In this document: piece by piece, positions 24,140-33,829 of the stretch | How the letters are laid out: the number at the start of each line of letters is the position of its first letter | Position numbering within the stretch: position 1 is the first letter of the stretch | NCBI GenBank assembly: GCA_020248905.1 | Contig: JADCGR010000022.1 | Span: 1-46,691 of the forward strand | DNA from: Curvibacter sp. | GTDB lineage: Bacteria; Pseudomonadota; Gammaproteobacteria; Burkholderiales; Burkholderiaceae_C | Direction of reading: 5' to 3' | Length of the DNA: 46,691 nt | Translations under genes and position numbers: made by a program | The notes under the pieces: generated by a model | What the model was told of the DNA's origin: nothing | What the model saw: only the letters and a program-made list of their open reading frames with translations | The model's database searches: none

Positions 24140-26248
24140 CTACTTCCCCCAACTATCCTTCAACCCCGTCACCCGGTTAAAGACGGGTTTACCCGGTGCA
24201 TGGTCCTTCCGGTCCGCCACAAAGTACCCATGCCGCTCGAACTGGAACTTGTCGTCCTTCTCAGCCTGAGCCAGTGAAGGCTCCACATAGGCGGTAACGG
24301 TCTTCAGGCTGTCCGGGTTCAGGCTGGCCAGGAAGTCCTTGCCGCCGGCGTCGGGCTGCGGGTCGGTGAACAGGCGGTCATACAGGCGCACTTCGGCGGC
24401 CACGCCGTCGGCCACGGCCACCCAGGTGATGGCGGCCTTGGCCTTCACGCTGTCGGCGCCCGGGGTGCCGCTCTTGGTGCCGGGGATGACCTTGGCGTGC
24501 ACCTCGGTCACCTGGCCATTCGCATCACGCGCGCAGCCCGTGCATTCAATGACGTAGCCGCCCTTCAGGCGCACCACATTGCCGGGAAGGATTTCGCCAT
24601 CCGCGCCTGGCCGGGGCGGATAAAGACGCTTGTAGCCCTTGGGCGGCACTTCCTCGAAGTCTTCACGTTCAATCCACACCTCGCGGCCGATCAGGAACCT
24701 GCGCGCTGCGGGGGCGATCTGGCCCTCTTCCACATGCGGCAGTGCGGGCAGGGTGCATTCCTCGGTGTAGCTTTCGCTGCCAAAGGCCTCGGCCCAGTTG
24801 GTGAGCACCAGTTTCACCGGGTCCAGCACGGCCATGCCGCGGTGAGCCTTGTTCTCCAGGTCTTCGCGCAGGCAACCGTCCAGCGTGCCGTAGTCGATCC
24901 AGGAATAGTCTTTGGTCACGCCGATGCGTTCGGCAAAGAGCTGGATGCTCTGCGGTGTGTAGCCGCGGCGGCGCAGGCCCACGATGGTGGGCATGCGCGG
25001 GTCGTCCCAGCCTGTCACGCGGCCTTCGCTCACCAGCTGGGCCAGCTTGCGTTTGCTGGTGATCACATAGGTCAGGTTCAGGCGCGCAAATTCGTGCTGA
25101 TGCGGCAGCAGAAACACATTGGGGCGCTGGCCGTCCAGGGCGTGGGCCAGCAAGGGGGTGAACTGCGCGGTCTCTTTCTTCAGCAGGGCGAAGAAGGCGG
25201 GCAGGTCGTGCAGCACGGCGCTGCGCTCGTGCTCCCACTTGGCAAACAGGGCGCGCATCTGGCCTTCGGCCTCGCTGGCAAACAGCTTGTCGGCGCGGTT
25301 GAAGCAGTGCAGGGCAAATTCCTTCTGCGCTTCCAGGCCCTGGCCCTCGATCTTGTCGATGAGGTTTTTAGCCTCTTCAAACTGGGGCGCGCGCAGGATG
25401 GGCACGATGCGCTCCAGCGCCCAGTCGTAAAACGGCCTTTGGTCTTCAAACTCCAGCGTGCAGATGCTGTGGGTGATGTACTCCAGCGCGTCCTCAATGG
25501 GATGGGCAAACGTGTACATGGGGTAGATGCACCACTTGTCGCCCGTGTTGTGATGCGTGGCGCGGCGGATGCGGTAGATGGCCGGGTCGCGCAGGTTGAT
25601 GTTGGGGCTGGCCATGCTGATCTTGGCGCGCAGCACGGCGGCGCCGTCGGCTAATCTGCCGTCACGCATCTCGCGAAACCGCGCCAGGTTTTCTGCGGGC
25701 GTGCGCTTGCGGTAGGGGCTGTCCTTGCCGGGGGTGGTGAAGTCGCCGCGGTTGGCGCGCATCTCGTCTGGCGTTTGCTCGTCCACATAGGCGTGGCCTG
25801 TCTCGATCAGGTACTCGGCGGCGCGGTACATGAAGTCAAAGTAGTTGCTGGCGTAGTACAGGTGGCTGTCGCCATGCGCATCCCACGAAAAACCGAGCCA
25901 TTTCACCGCGTCGGTGATGGCGTCCACGTACTCCTGCTCTTCCTTCTCGGGGTTGGTGTCGTCAAAGCGCATGTGGCACACGCCGCCGTAATCACGCGCC
26001 AGGCCGAAGTTCAGGCAGATGCTTTTGGCGTGGCCCACGTGCAGGTAGCCGTTGGGCTCGGGCGGAAAGCGGGTGCGGATGCGGGCCGGGTCGGGGCCGG
26101 CGCCCGGGGCCTGGGCGTGCTCGGTGGCGGTGCCGGGCTGGTGGCCCCAGATGCGGCCGGCGTGAGTGCCGGCGGCGAGGTCGTTTTCGATGATCTGGCG
26201 CAGGAAGTTGCTGGCCTTGGGTGTTTCTTTCTTGTCGGATGCGCTCAT
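24140..26248 (-). CDS. glnS: Glutaminyl-tRNA synthetase
   Basis: A 702-residue class I enzyme that charges tRNA-Gln. PPEPNGYLHVGHAKSI carries the HIGH motif (His70-Val-Gly-His73) and VITSKRKL the KMSKS counterpart (about residues 395-402); the anticodon-binding barrels follow. It is about 150 residues longer than the E. coli enzyme: a 25-residue Gly/Pro/Ala-rich stretch sits before the HIGH region (about 35-58), and about 100 residues (about 282-380) are inserted between RPFYDWALERI and HEFARLNLTY, within the catalytic core. The insert is helical and charged. Starts in AT-poor sequence with a weak ribosome site. Confidence 0.95.
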   Translation of the reverse strand: MSASDKKETPKASNFLRQIIENDLAAGTHAGRIWGHQPGTATEHAQAPGAGPDPARIRTRFPPEPNGYLHVGHAKSICLNFGLARDYGGVCHMRFDDTNPEKEEQEYVDAITDAVKWLGFSWDAHGDSHLYYASNYFDFMYRAAEYLIETGHAYVDEQTPDEMRANRGDFTTPGKDSPYRKRTPAENLARFREMRDGRLADGAAVLRAKISMASPNINLRDPAIYRIRRATHHNTGDKWCIYPMYTFAHPIEDALEYITHSICTLEFEDQRPFYDWALERIVPILRAPQFEEAKNLIDKIEGQGLEAQKEFALHCFNRADKLFASEAEGQMRALFAKWEHERSAVLHDLPAFFALLKKETAQFTPLLAHALDGQRPNVFLLPHQHEFARLNLTYVITSKRKLAQLVSEGRVTGWDDPRMPTIVGLRRRGYTPQSIQLFAERIGVTKDYSWIDYGTLDGCLREDLENKAHRGMAVLDPVKLVLTNWAEAFGSESYTEECTLPALPHVEEGQIAPAARRFLIGREVWIEREDFEEVPPKGYKRLYPPRPGADGEILPGNVVRLKGGYVIECTGCARDANGQVTEVHAKVIPGTKSGTPGADSVKAKAAITWVAVADGVAAEVRLYDRLFTDPQPDAGGKDFLASLNPDSLKTVTAYVEPSLAQAEKDDKFQFERHGYFVADRKDHAPGKPVFNRVTGLKDSWGK

Positions 26249-26327
26249 GCGACGATTTTAGACGCCGGCCCGCCAGCGGCCCGCCTGCTGCGAGCGCTTG
26301 CTACCATGACTGGACAGGAGGGCCAAC

Positions 26328-26393
26328 ATGTCCGAACGCGTCACCGTTAACCCGGCCGAGCTGAGGCGGCATCGCGGGCCTTGCGGCCGTTAA
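26328..26393 (+). CDS. Very short ORF or leader (21 codons), doubtful
   Basis: MSERVTVNPAELRRHRGPCGR, with a strong ribosome site AGGAGG eight bases before the ATG. Its stop codon lies inside a perfect 18-base palindrome (26383-26400). It could be a leader peptide, a truncated gene start, or chance. Nothing about its function can be said. Confidence 0.3.
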   Translation: MSERVTVNPAELRRHRGPCGR

Positions 26394-26500
26394 CGGCCGC
26401 TTACAACTGCTCACATCCTTCACCGGCCCTACGCAGCCGCAACGCAGGGCTGCTGCGTTGAGGGATCAGGGCGGCCCGATGGCACTTTGCCAGGCCGCCC
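26383..26500 (+). promoter_or_regulatory. Three stem-loops in a 5' leader
   Basis: Three strong hairpins lie in a row before the secreted-protein gene: a perfect palindrome 26383-26400 (GCGGCCGTT/AACGGCCGC); CAACGCAG (26440-26447) with CTGCGTTG (26453-26460); and GGGCGGCC (26469-26476) with GGCCGCCC (26493-26500), inside which TGGCA pairs with TGCCA. The last ends 17 bases before the ATG. They may form a structured leader or an intrinsic stop for the tiny ORF; no U tract follows any of them. Confidence 0.4.
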
Positions 26501-26517
26501 TCAACAGGGAACCTCTG

Positions 26518-27014
26518 ATGATGAACTTCACCCGAATTTCAATACGCCTGCTTTCCACGCTGGGCCTGGCTGCGGGGCAGGGGCAGGCAACAGCGGGTTG
26601 TGCCCACGACGGTGGCGATGATGTTCTGTTCTGGTCTTTGCGCATATCGCAGCCCGGCGTGAGTGTGGGGGTGTCAACCCCCCTGCCCCGGTGGTGGTGC
26701 ACGCGCCGCCGCCTGTGGTGTTGTATCCGCAGCCAGTTTATGTGCCGCCCCGGGTGGTCTACACGCCGGTCTACCCGGCCTGGGGTGGCTACCCAGTGTA
26801 TGGCGGCTACCACAGCCGGGGCTATGGCTACTGGCAGAAGCGCCACGATCGCGACGACCGCCGCGAGCGCTGGCAAGACCACCGCAAAGGGCGCTGGAAC
26901 GACCCCCGTGGCAGCCCGCGCGGTAATCGCGGCGGATATGACCTCGGCGGCGGCCCGCATTCGCGGGGCGGTGGCCGCGATGGCCGCGATTGGCACATGG
27001 GCAATCCACGCTGA
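26518..27014 (+). pseudogene. Secreted Pro/Val/Tyr and Arg/Gly/Asp-rich protein, frameshifted
   Basis: The N-terminus (from MMNFTRISIRLLSTLGLAA) is a plausible signal peptide and continues to about PGVSVGVSTP. The expected next part, APVVVHAPPPVVLYPQPVYV, lies in the frame one base back and runs to the Gly/Arg/Asp-rich end (GYDLGGG, HMGNPR). The switch falls at a run of six C (26678-26683), and one extra C would restore a single frame. Similar proteins with VYxPPP repeats are common in Burkholderiales and are thought to be exported; their role is unknown. The frameshift may be a sequencing error in the homopolymer. Confidence 0.65.
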
Positions 27015-27076
27015 TACAGTCTCGTCTGTCGCGGTCCTCCCCCGCGGCCGACCGTGTCCCCGGACCCGGTCCTTCC

Positions 27077-27102
27077 ACGGCGCTCACTGAGCGCCGTTTT
27101 TT
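27077..27102 (+). terminator. Intrinsic terminator
   Basis: ACGGCGCTC (27077-27085) pairs with GAGCGCCGT (27089-27097) around a three-base loop, followed by TTTTTT. It ends the secreted-protein transcript and lies well before the acyl-CoA ligase start at 27219. Confidence 0.85.
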
Positions 27103-27218
27103 CGTGTCGGACGGCGAACCCAAAGACCCCGCGTGCCCTTGGGCTGAGGCACTCCTGGTGAGCGGGGGGCGTCGACTTGTGAAAAATATTGCCCCACTAC
27201 AACGATTGGAGACGCTCC

Positions 27219-28970
27219 ATGCCAGCCGGCTTCGCCGCCTACGACACCAAGCCCTGGACCGCGGCCTACGCCCCGGCCATCGACGCCCAGCTTCCCGCCC
27301 CGCGTTACCGCAACCTGGCTGATCTGGTGCACAGTGCCTGCTCCCGCTACGCCGACAGGAAGGCCTTCACGGCGGTGGTGCCCAACGGCATGAACGGTAC
27401 CCTGACCTATGCGCAGCTCGGCGCGCATTCCGACGCGTTTGCCGTCTACCTGCGCGAGGTCTGCGGCCTGCATCCGGGTGACCGCGTGGCGGTGCAGATG
27501 CCCAACGGACTGGCCTACCCGGTGGTGGCCTTCGGCGTCATGAAAGCCGGCTGCGTGCTGGTGAACACCAACCCCCTGTACACGGCCAGCGAGATGGCGC
27601 ATCAGTTCAAGGACTCGGGCGCGCGCGTGCTCGTCATCGTGGACATGTTTGTCGACAAGCTGCCCGAGGTGCTGCCGCAGACCGGCATCGAGCGCGTGGT
27701 GCTGGCCGGCGTGTCGGAAATGTTCCCCGCCATCCCCAACCTCATCGTGCGCGGCGTGCAGAAGTTCTGGAACCAGGTGCTGCCGCCGGTGCCCGAGCTG
27801 GGCCTGCCTGTGCAGCGCCTGGCCGAGGCGCTGCGCGCGGGCGCTGCCGCAGCGGCACCGGGCAAGGTCGAGGCCTGGTGGCAGGCCGTGCAGCCGCAGG
27901 ACCTGGCCGTGCTGCAGTACACGGGCGGCACCACGGGCGTGAGCAAGGGTGCCATGCTCACGCATGCCAACCTGCTGGCCAACATCGACCAGGTGCGGGC
28001 CATGGGCAAGGCCCACATGGGGCCGGACGAATGCGTGCTCACGGCCCTGCCGCTGTACCACATCTTCGCGTTCACGGCCAACCTGCTGTGCTTCTTCGAC
28101 ATCGGCGGGCGCAACATCCTGATTCCCAGCCCGCGGCCAGTGCAGAACCTGCAGCGCGCCATCGAGAACTATCCCATCACCTGGATCACGGGCGTGAACA
28201 CGCTGTTCAACGGCCTGATGAACGAGGAATGGTTCACGGCCTTTCCGCCCCGGCACCTCAAGGCAGCCATCGCGGGCGGCACCGCGTTACACCACGCGGT
28301 GGCCATGCGCTGGGAGATGGTCACCGGCACGCGCGTTGCCGAGGGCTATGGCCTGACCGAATGCGCGCCGGTGGTGAGCTTCAATCCCATGCACGGCCTG
28401 GCCCGGCGCGAGAGCATCGGCGTGCCGGTGCCCGGCACCGAAGTGCGTCTGGTGGACGACGCGGGCGCGCCTGTGGCGCCCGGCGAGCCGGGCGAGCTCA
28501 TCGTGCGCGGGCCGCAGAACATGAAGGGCTACTGGCAGCGGCCCGACGAAACGGCGCTGGTGCTGCGCGACGGCTGGCTCTACACGGGCGACGTGGCCGT
28601 GATGGACGCCGACGGCTTCTTCAAGATCGTGGACCGCAAGAAGGACCTGGTGCTCGTTTCCGGCTTCAACGTGTATCCCAACGAGGTCGAGGACGCGCTG
28701 GCGAGCATGGACGCCATCCTGGAGGCTGCAGTGGTTGGTGTGCCTGACGCCGCCACAGGCGAGGCGGTGCGCGCCTATGTGGTGAAGAACCCGGACGTGC
28801 CCGGCGAGCTCACGCGCGAGGCCATCATTGCCCACTGCAAGGCCACGCTGACAGATTACAAGGTGCCCAAGTCCATCGTCTTTCGCGACGAACTGCCCAA
28901 GAGTCCGATCGGCAAGATCCTGCGCAAGGACCTGAAGGCCGAAGTCAAGGCCGAATTCAGCAAGAAATAA
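27219..28970 (+). CDS. fadD: Long-chain fatty acid-CoA ligase
   Basis: A 583-residue AMP-forming enzyme. The AMP-binding core YTGGTTGVSKGAML is near residue 237, with GYGLTECAPVV later and YTGDVAVMDADGFFKIVDR in the C-terminal hinge region; the final Lys-containing PKSPIGKILRK is present. It activates fatty acids as CoA thioesters using ATP. The ATG at 27219 has GGAGA eight bases upstream and gives the family opening. It precedes the BASS transporter by 12 bases, so the two may be co-transcribed. The family includes close relatives with other acid substrates. Confidence 0.9.
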   Translation: MPAGFAAYDTKPWTAAYAPAIDAQLPAPRYRNLADLVHSACSRYADRKAFTAVVPNGMNGTLTYAQLGAHSDAFAVYLREVCGLHPGDRVAVQMPNGLAYPVVAFGVMKAGCVLVNTNPLYTASEMAHQFKDSGARVLVIVDMFVDKLPEVLPQTGIERVVLAGVSEMFPAIPNLIVRGVQKFWNQVLPPVPELGLPVQRLAEALRAGAAAAAPGKVEAWWQAVQPQDLAVLQYTGGTTGVSKGAMLTHANLLANIDQVRAMGKAHMGPDECVLTALPLYHIFAFTANLLCFFDIGGRNILIPSPRPVQNLQRAIENYPITWITGVNTLFNGLMNEEWFTAFPPRHLKAAIAGGTALHHAVAMRWEMVTGTRVAEGYGLTECAPVVSFNPMHGLARRESIGVPVPGTEVRLVDDAGAPVAPGEPGELIVRGPQNMKGYWQRPDETALVLRDGWLYTGDVAVMDADGFFKIVDRKKDLVLVSGFNVYPNEVEDALASMDAILEAAVVGVPDAATGEAVRAYVVKNPDVPGELTREAIIAHCKATLTDYKVPKSIVFRDELPKSPIGKILRKDLKAEVKAEFSKK

Positions 28971-28982
28971 GGAAGCTCGCGC

Positions 28983-29903
28983 ATGTTGTCCGAACTCGAA
29001 ACCAAGTTGCTGGGCGTGATGATGATCGTCATCATGCTCGGCATGGGCGCGTCCCTGACCTTCAAGGACTTCCGCATCGCCTTCAAGAAGCCGCAGGGCA
29101 TCGCGATCGGTGTGGTCACCACCTACGTGCTCACGCCCATCACGGGCTGGCTGCTGGCCACGATGCTCCAGCTGCCCGCGCCATGGGCCGTGGGCCTGAT
29201 CCTCATGGCCTGCCTGCCCGGGGGCACCACCTCGAACATCTTCAACTACTTCAGCAAGGGCGTGCTGTCGCTGTCCATCCTGATGACCGTGGTTTCCACG
29301 CTGCTGGCCGTGGTGCTGGTGCCGGTGACGCTGGGCATCTTCTCGGCGGGCATCGAGGGCGACTGGAAGATCCCGCCGGGTAATGTGGCCCAGGTGCTCT
29401 TCGTGCTGCTTGTGCCCACGCTGATCGGCATGCTGCTGCGCAAATGGAACCCCAATGTGGGTGCGACCATCGAGCTCATCGGCGGGCTGCTGGGCGTGGT
29501 CGTCATCCTGTTCCTGGTGGTGTCCTGGGTGCCGCGCAACTACCAGCTGCTGGCCACAACCCCCTGGCAGGTTTACTTCGGAGCCATTGGCCTGGGCGTG
29601 TTTGGCTTTGGCGTGGGCTACGTCTTTGCACGGCTCGTGCGTCAGGACCCGCAGCGCTCGCGCACCATTGCGCTGGAGACCGGCATTCAGAACGGGCCGC
29701 TCGGTGTGCTGATCGTGGTGCTGACCTTCAGCGGCCCGCAGCAGCAGGAGGTGTTGCTGATTCCGGTGCTGTACTCGCTGTTCATCGTGATCACCTCGTC
29801 CATCGTCACCGTCTGGTTCCGCCGCATCTCCACCCGAGAGGCGCTGGCGCGTGATGCGGCCAAGGTGCAGGGCGTGTCTGCCGGAGCAGGCAAGCCGGCT
29901 TAG
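28983..29903 (+). CDS. Bile acid:sodium symporter (BASS) family transporter
   Basis: A 306-residue membrane protein with about nine to ten helices. ACLPGGTTSNIFNYFSKG and ALETGIQNGPLGVL are the two conserved signature regions of the BASS family, which couple sodium to uptake of organic acids. The transported compound is not given by the sequence; the adjacent acyl-CoA ligase suggests an organic acid. A terminator follows its stop codon. Confidence 0.88.
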   Translation: MLSELETKLLGVMMIVIMLGMGASLTFKDFRIAFKKPQGIAIGVVTTYVLTPITGWLLATMLQLPAPWAVGLILMACLPGGTTSNIFNYFSKGVLSLSILMTVVSTLLAVVLVPVTLGIFSAGIEGDWKIPPGNVAQVLFVLLVPTLIGMLLRKWNPNVGATIELIGGLLGVVVILFLVVSWVPRNYQLLATTPWQVYFGAIGLGVFGFGVGYVFARLVRQDPQRSRTIALETGIQNGPLGVLIVVLTFSGPQQQEVLLIPVLYSLFIVITSSIVTVWFRRISTREALARDAAKVQGVSAGAGKPA

Positions 29904-29951
29904 GCTGGCGCCCGCAGGGGCAACGCTTCCGTGTCTTTACACGGGCATTAC

Positions 29952-29975
29952 ACGGCGCTCATGAGCGCCGTTTTT
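29952..29975 (+). terminator. Intrinsic terminator
   Basis: ACGGCGCT (29952-29959) pairs with AGCGCCGT (29964-29971) around CATG, followed by TTTTT; the 18 bases 29953-29970 form a perfect palindrome. It ends the BASS transcript. The stem is nearly identical to the one at 27077. Confidence 0.88.
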
Positions 29976-29996
29976 GTTCTCCCTACAATCCCGGTC

Positions 29997-31601
29997 ATGA
30001 AGAAGTCTCATCTCATCGGTGCGGGTGTGTCGGTCCTGCTGCTGGCGGCCGCAGCGCTCTGGTGGTGGACCCAGCGCGACAACGCCGCCGATGTGCAGTA
30101 CCGCACGGGCAAGATTGAGCGCGGCGCGTTGCAGGCGGCTGTGTCGGCCAGTGGCGCGGTCAGCCCCGTGACGCAGGTCACGGTGGGCACGCAGGTCTCG
30201 GGGCAGATCAAGGACCTGTACGTGGACTTCAACGACGAGGTCAAGGCCGGCCAACTGCTGGCCGTGATCGACGCCGAAACCTTTGAATACCGCGTGCGCT
30301 CGGCCCAGGCGGATGTGGACGCGGCGCGCGCCGTCGTGCTCACGGCCCAGGCCAATGTGGTGGCGGCGCGGGCCCAGGTCTCGCGCGCGCAGACCGATCT
30401 GGCAGAAGCACGCCGCACGCATGAGCGCAACCTCATGCTCGTGAACCGGCAGTTCATCGCGCAGAGCGAGGCCGACAAGTCCAATGCGCTGGTCAACACC
30501 AGTCTCGAATCCGTGAAGGCCGCCGAGGCGCAGCTGGGTGTGGCCGATGCGCAGGTCAAGAGCGCGCAGGCCAGCGTGAGCCAGCGTGAGGCCACGCTGG
30601 CGCAGGCCCGCGTGGATCTGGCGCGCACGCGCATCACCTCGCCGGTGAACGGCATCGTGATCAAGCGTGCCATCGAGAAGGGCCAGACGGTGGCCGCCAG
30701 CCTGCAGTCGCCCGAGCTCTTCATCATTGCGCGCAATCTGCGCGACATGCAGGTGGAGGCCAGCATCGACGAGGCCGACGTGGGCCGCATCCGCACGGGG
30801 CAGAAGGCCGGCTTCACGGTCGACGCCTTCCCGGGCCAGAGCTTCGAGGGCCAGATCGGCCAGGTGCGCAAGGCCGCGCTCAATGTCTCCAATGTGGTGA
30901 CCTATGTGGCCGTGGTGACGTTCTCCAACCCCGACGGGCGCCTGCTGCCGGGCATGACGGCCAATGTGCGCGTGATCACCGACCAGCGCCAGGACGTGCT
31001 CAAGGTGCCCAACGCGGCGCTGCGCGTGCGCATCAGCGGCGTGGAGCCCGCAGCGCCTGCGCCGCTCGACGCTGCGTCTTCGCCCGCCGCGGCACCGGCG
31101 GCGCCCGCGTCCGGGGGCAGCGGGGCCATGACCGAGTTCCGCAACCGCCTGGTGCGCGAACTGCAGCTCGACGCCGCGCAGACCGAGAAGGTGGATGCCA
31201 TCTACGCCGCCGCGCGGCCCAGGTTCATGCAGCTGCGCGAGCTGCCCGAGGCCGAGCGCGCCAAGGCACGCGAGCGCATCACCGCCGACATCCGTGCCCG
31301 CATTGCCGAGTTGCTGACGCCGCCGCAGAAGAAGCGCTATGCCGAGCTGCAGGCCGAGCTGGCGGGCCGCACCATCACGCGCGGGCGCGTTTTCGTGCCC
31401 GGCCCGGATGGCAAGCCACGCGCCTTCAATGTACGCCTGGGCATCACCGACGGCACGCACACCGAGCTGATCCTCGGGCCTAACGCTCCTGAAGCGGCGG
31501 ACCTGAAGGAAGGCGCGACCGTGATCACGGGTCTGACGGGCGGCGCCAGCGGCAGCACGCCGGCGCGCCCCGCCACGACCGGTCCGCGCATGATGTTCTG
31601 A
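29997..31601 (+). CDS. macA: MacA-like adaptor with an inserted Spy/LTXXQ-like domain
   Basis: A 534-residue periplasmic adaptor of a tripartite efflux system. Residues 8-24 form an N-terminal membrane helix; TVGTQVSGQIKDLYVDFND is the lipoyl half-motif, then a coiled-coil hairpin (about 95-215) and SPVNGIVIKRAIEKGQTV. After PNAALRVRISG (about residue 348) an Ala/Pro linker leads to a charged helical segment, about 378-455 (TEFRNRLVREL, LDAAQTEKVDAIY, LTPPQKKRYAEL), resembling CpxP/Spy folds, after which the barrel resumes (RVFVPGPDGKPRAF). The insert is not part of ordinary MacA. Two transporter genes follow. Confidence 0.88.
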   Translation: MKKSHLIGAGVSVLLLAAAALWWWTQRDNAADVQYRTGKIERGALQAAVSASGAVSPVTQVTVGTQVSGQIKDLYVDFNDEVKAGQLLAVIDAETFEYRVRSAQADVDAARAVVLTAQANVVAARAQVSRAQTDLAEARRTHERNLMLVNRQFIAQSEADKSNALVNTSLESVKAAEAQLGVADAQVKSAQASVSQREATLAQARVDLARTRITSPVNGIVIKRAIEKGQTVAASLQSPELFIIARNLRDMQVEASIDEADVGRIRTGQKAGFTVDAFPGQSFEGQIGQVRKAALNVSNVVTYVAVVTFSNPDGRLLPGMTANVRVITDQRQDVLKVPNAALRVRISGVEPAAPAPLDAASSPAAAPAAPASGGSGAMTEFRNRLVRELQLDAAQTEKVDAIYAAARPRFMQLRELPEAERAKARERITADIRARIAELLTPPQKKRYAELQAELAGRTITRGRVFVPGPDGKPRAFNVRLGITDGTHTELILGPNAPEAADLKEGATVITGLTGGASGSTPARPATTGPRMMF

Positions 31602-31763
31602 TGGTATGACGCACACCCCCAGGCTGCGCGCACGGCGTGTTGCTGCGCCACCGCCCATGCAGGGGGCCATGCCAGTGGCCCGGCAGAGCCGGTTCCACGG
31701 CATGCCAGGCTTGGCGGGTGCGCGTGCACAGACCCCTGCAGCAGATGTTGCGGAGGAGCCAAA

Positions 31764-32473
31764 GTGGCTTTGATCGAGGCGCGCGAGCTCACCAAGACCT
31801 ACACCATGGGCAGCACCACCGTGCACGCGCTGCGCGGTGTGTCGCTGGACATCGAGTCCGGGGACTTCGTGGCCATCATGGGCGCCTCGGGCTCGGGCAA
31901 GTCCACACTCATGAACATCCTGGGCTGCCTGGACCAGCCCTCGGGCGGGGCCTACCACCTGGCGGGCGAGGCGGTGGAGCGCATGACGCCCGAGCAGCTG
32001 GCCTCGATCCGCAACCGGCGCATCGGCTTTGTCTTCCAGCAGTTCAACCTGCTGCCGCGCACCAGCGCGCTGGAGAACGTGGAACTGCCCATGGTCTATG
32101 CCGGCGTGAAGGCGGCCGAGCGCCGGGCGCGCGCGCTTGCGGCGCTGGAGGCCGTGGGCCTGGGTGAGCGCGGCGGGCATACGCCGAGCGAGCTGTCGGG
32201 CGGGCAGCAGCAGCGCGTGGCGATTGCACGCGCGCTGGTCAACCAGCCGCAGCTCATCCTGGCCGACGAGCCCACGGGCGCGCTGGACACCAGGACCAGC
32301 GAGGACATCATGCGCATCCTGTCCGACCTCAACGCGCAGGGCATGACGGTGGTGCTGGTCACGCACGAGGCCGACATCGCAGCCTGGGCGCGCAGGCGCC
32401 TGGTGTTCCGTGACGGGTTGATCGTCGAGGACGCCCGTCAGAGCGGGCCGGCCGCAACCGCGGAGGCGGTGGC

Positions 32474-32477
<4 letters not shown>
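31764..32477 (+). CDS. macB: MacB-type ABC transporter ATP-binding protein
   Basis: A 237-residue ATPase. Walker A is GASGSGKST, the signature is LSGGQQQR and Walker B is LILADEPTGALD, followed by the switch His in VTHE. It starts with GTG preceded by GGAGGAG and belongs to the LolD/MacB group. Its gene is separated from macA by 162 bases that hold a hairpin (31664-31669 with 31676-31681) and overlaps the permease gene by four bases. Here ATPase and permease are separate chains, unlike E. coli MacB. Confidence 0.92.
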
Positions 32478-33703
<1,226 letters not shown>

Positions 33704-33829
33704 GGCGGCGCCTGAGGGCGCCTGTGCGCACCTGGCGGGAGCCGGTGAGCTGCAGACGGATCGGCGGCGGTTCCGGGTCAGGCAAGGGGAGTCCGGCGGT
33801 GATAATCCACCCTTGTATCTGGAGTCTGC

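Noticed and set aside
29937-32366. An 809-codon minus-strand frame over macA and the ATPase gene
   Set aside because: Antisense to two clear genes; composition typical of a shadow frame.
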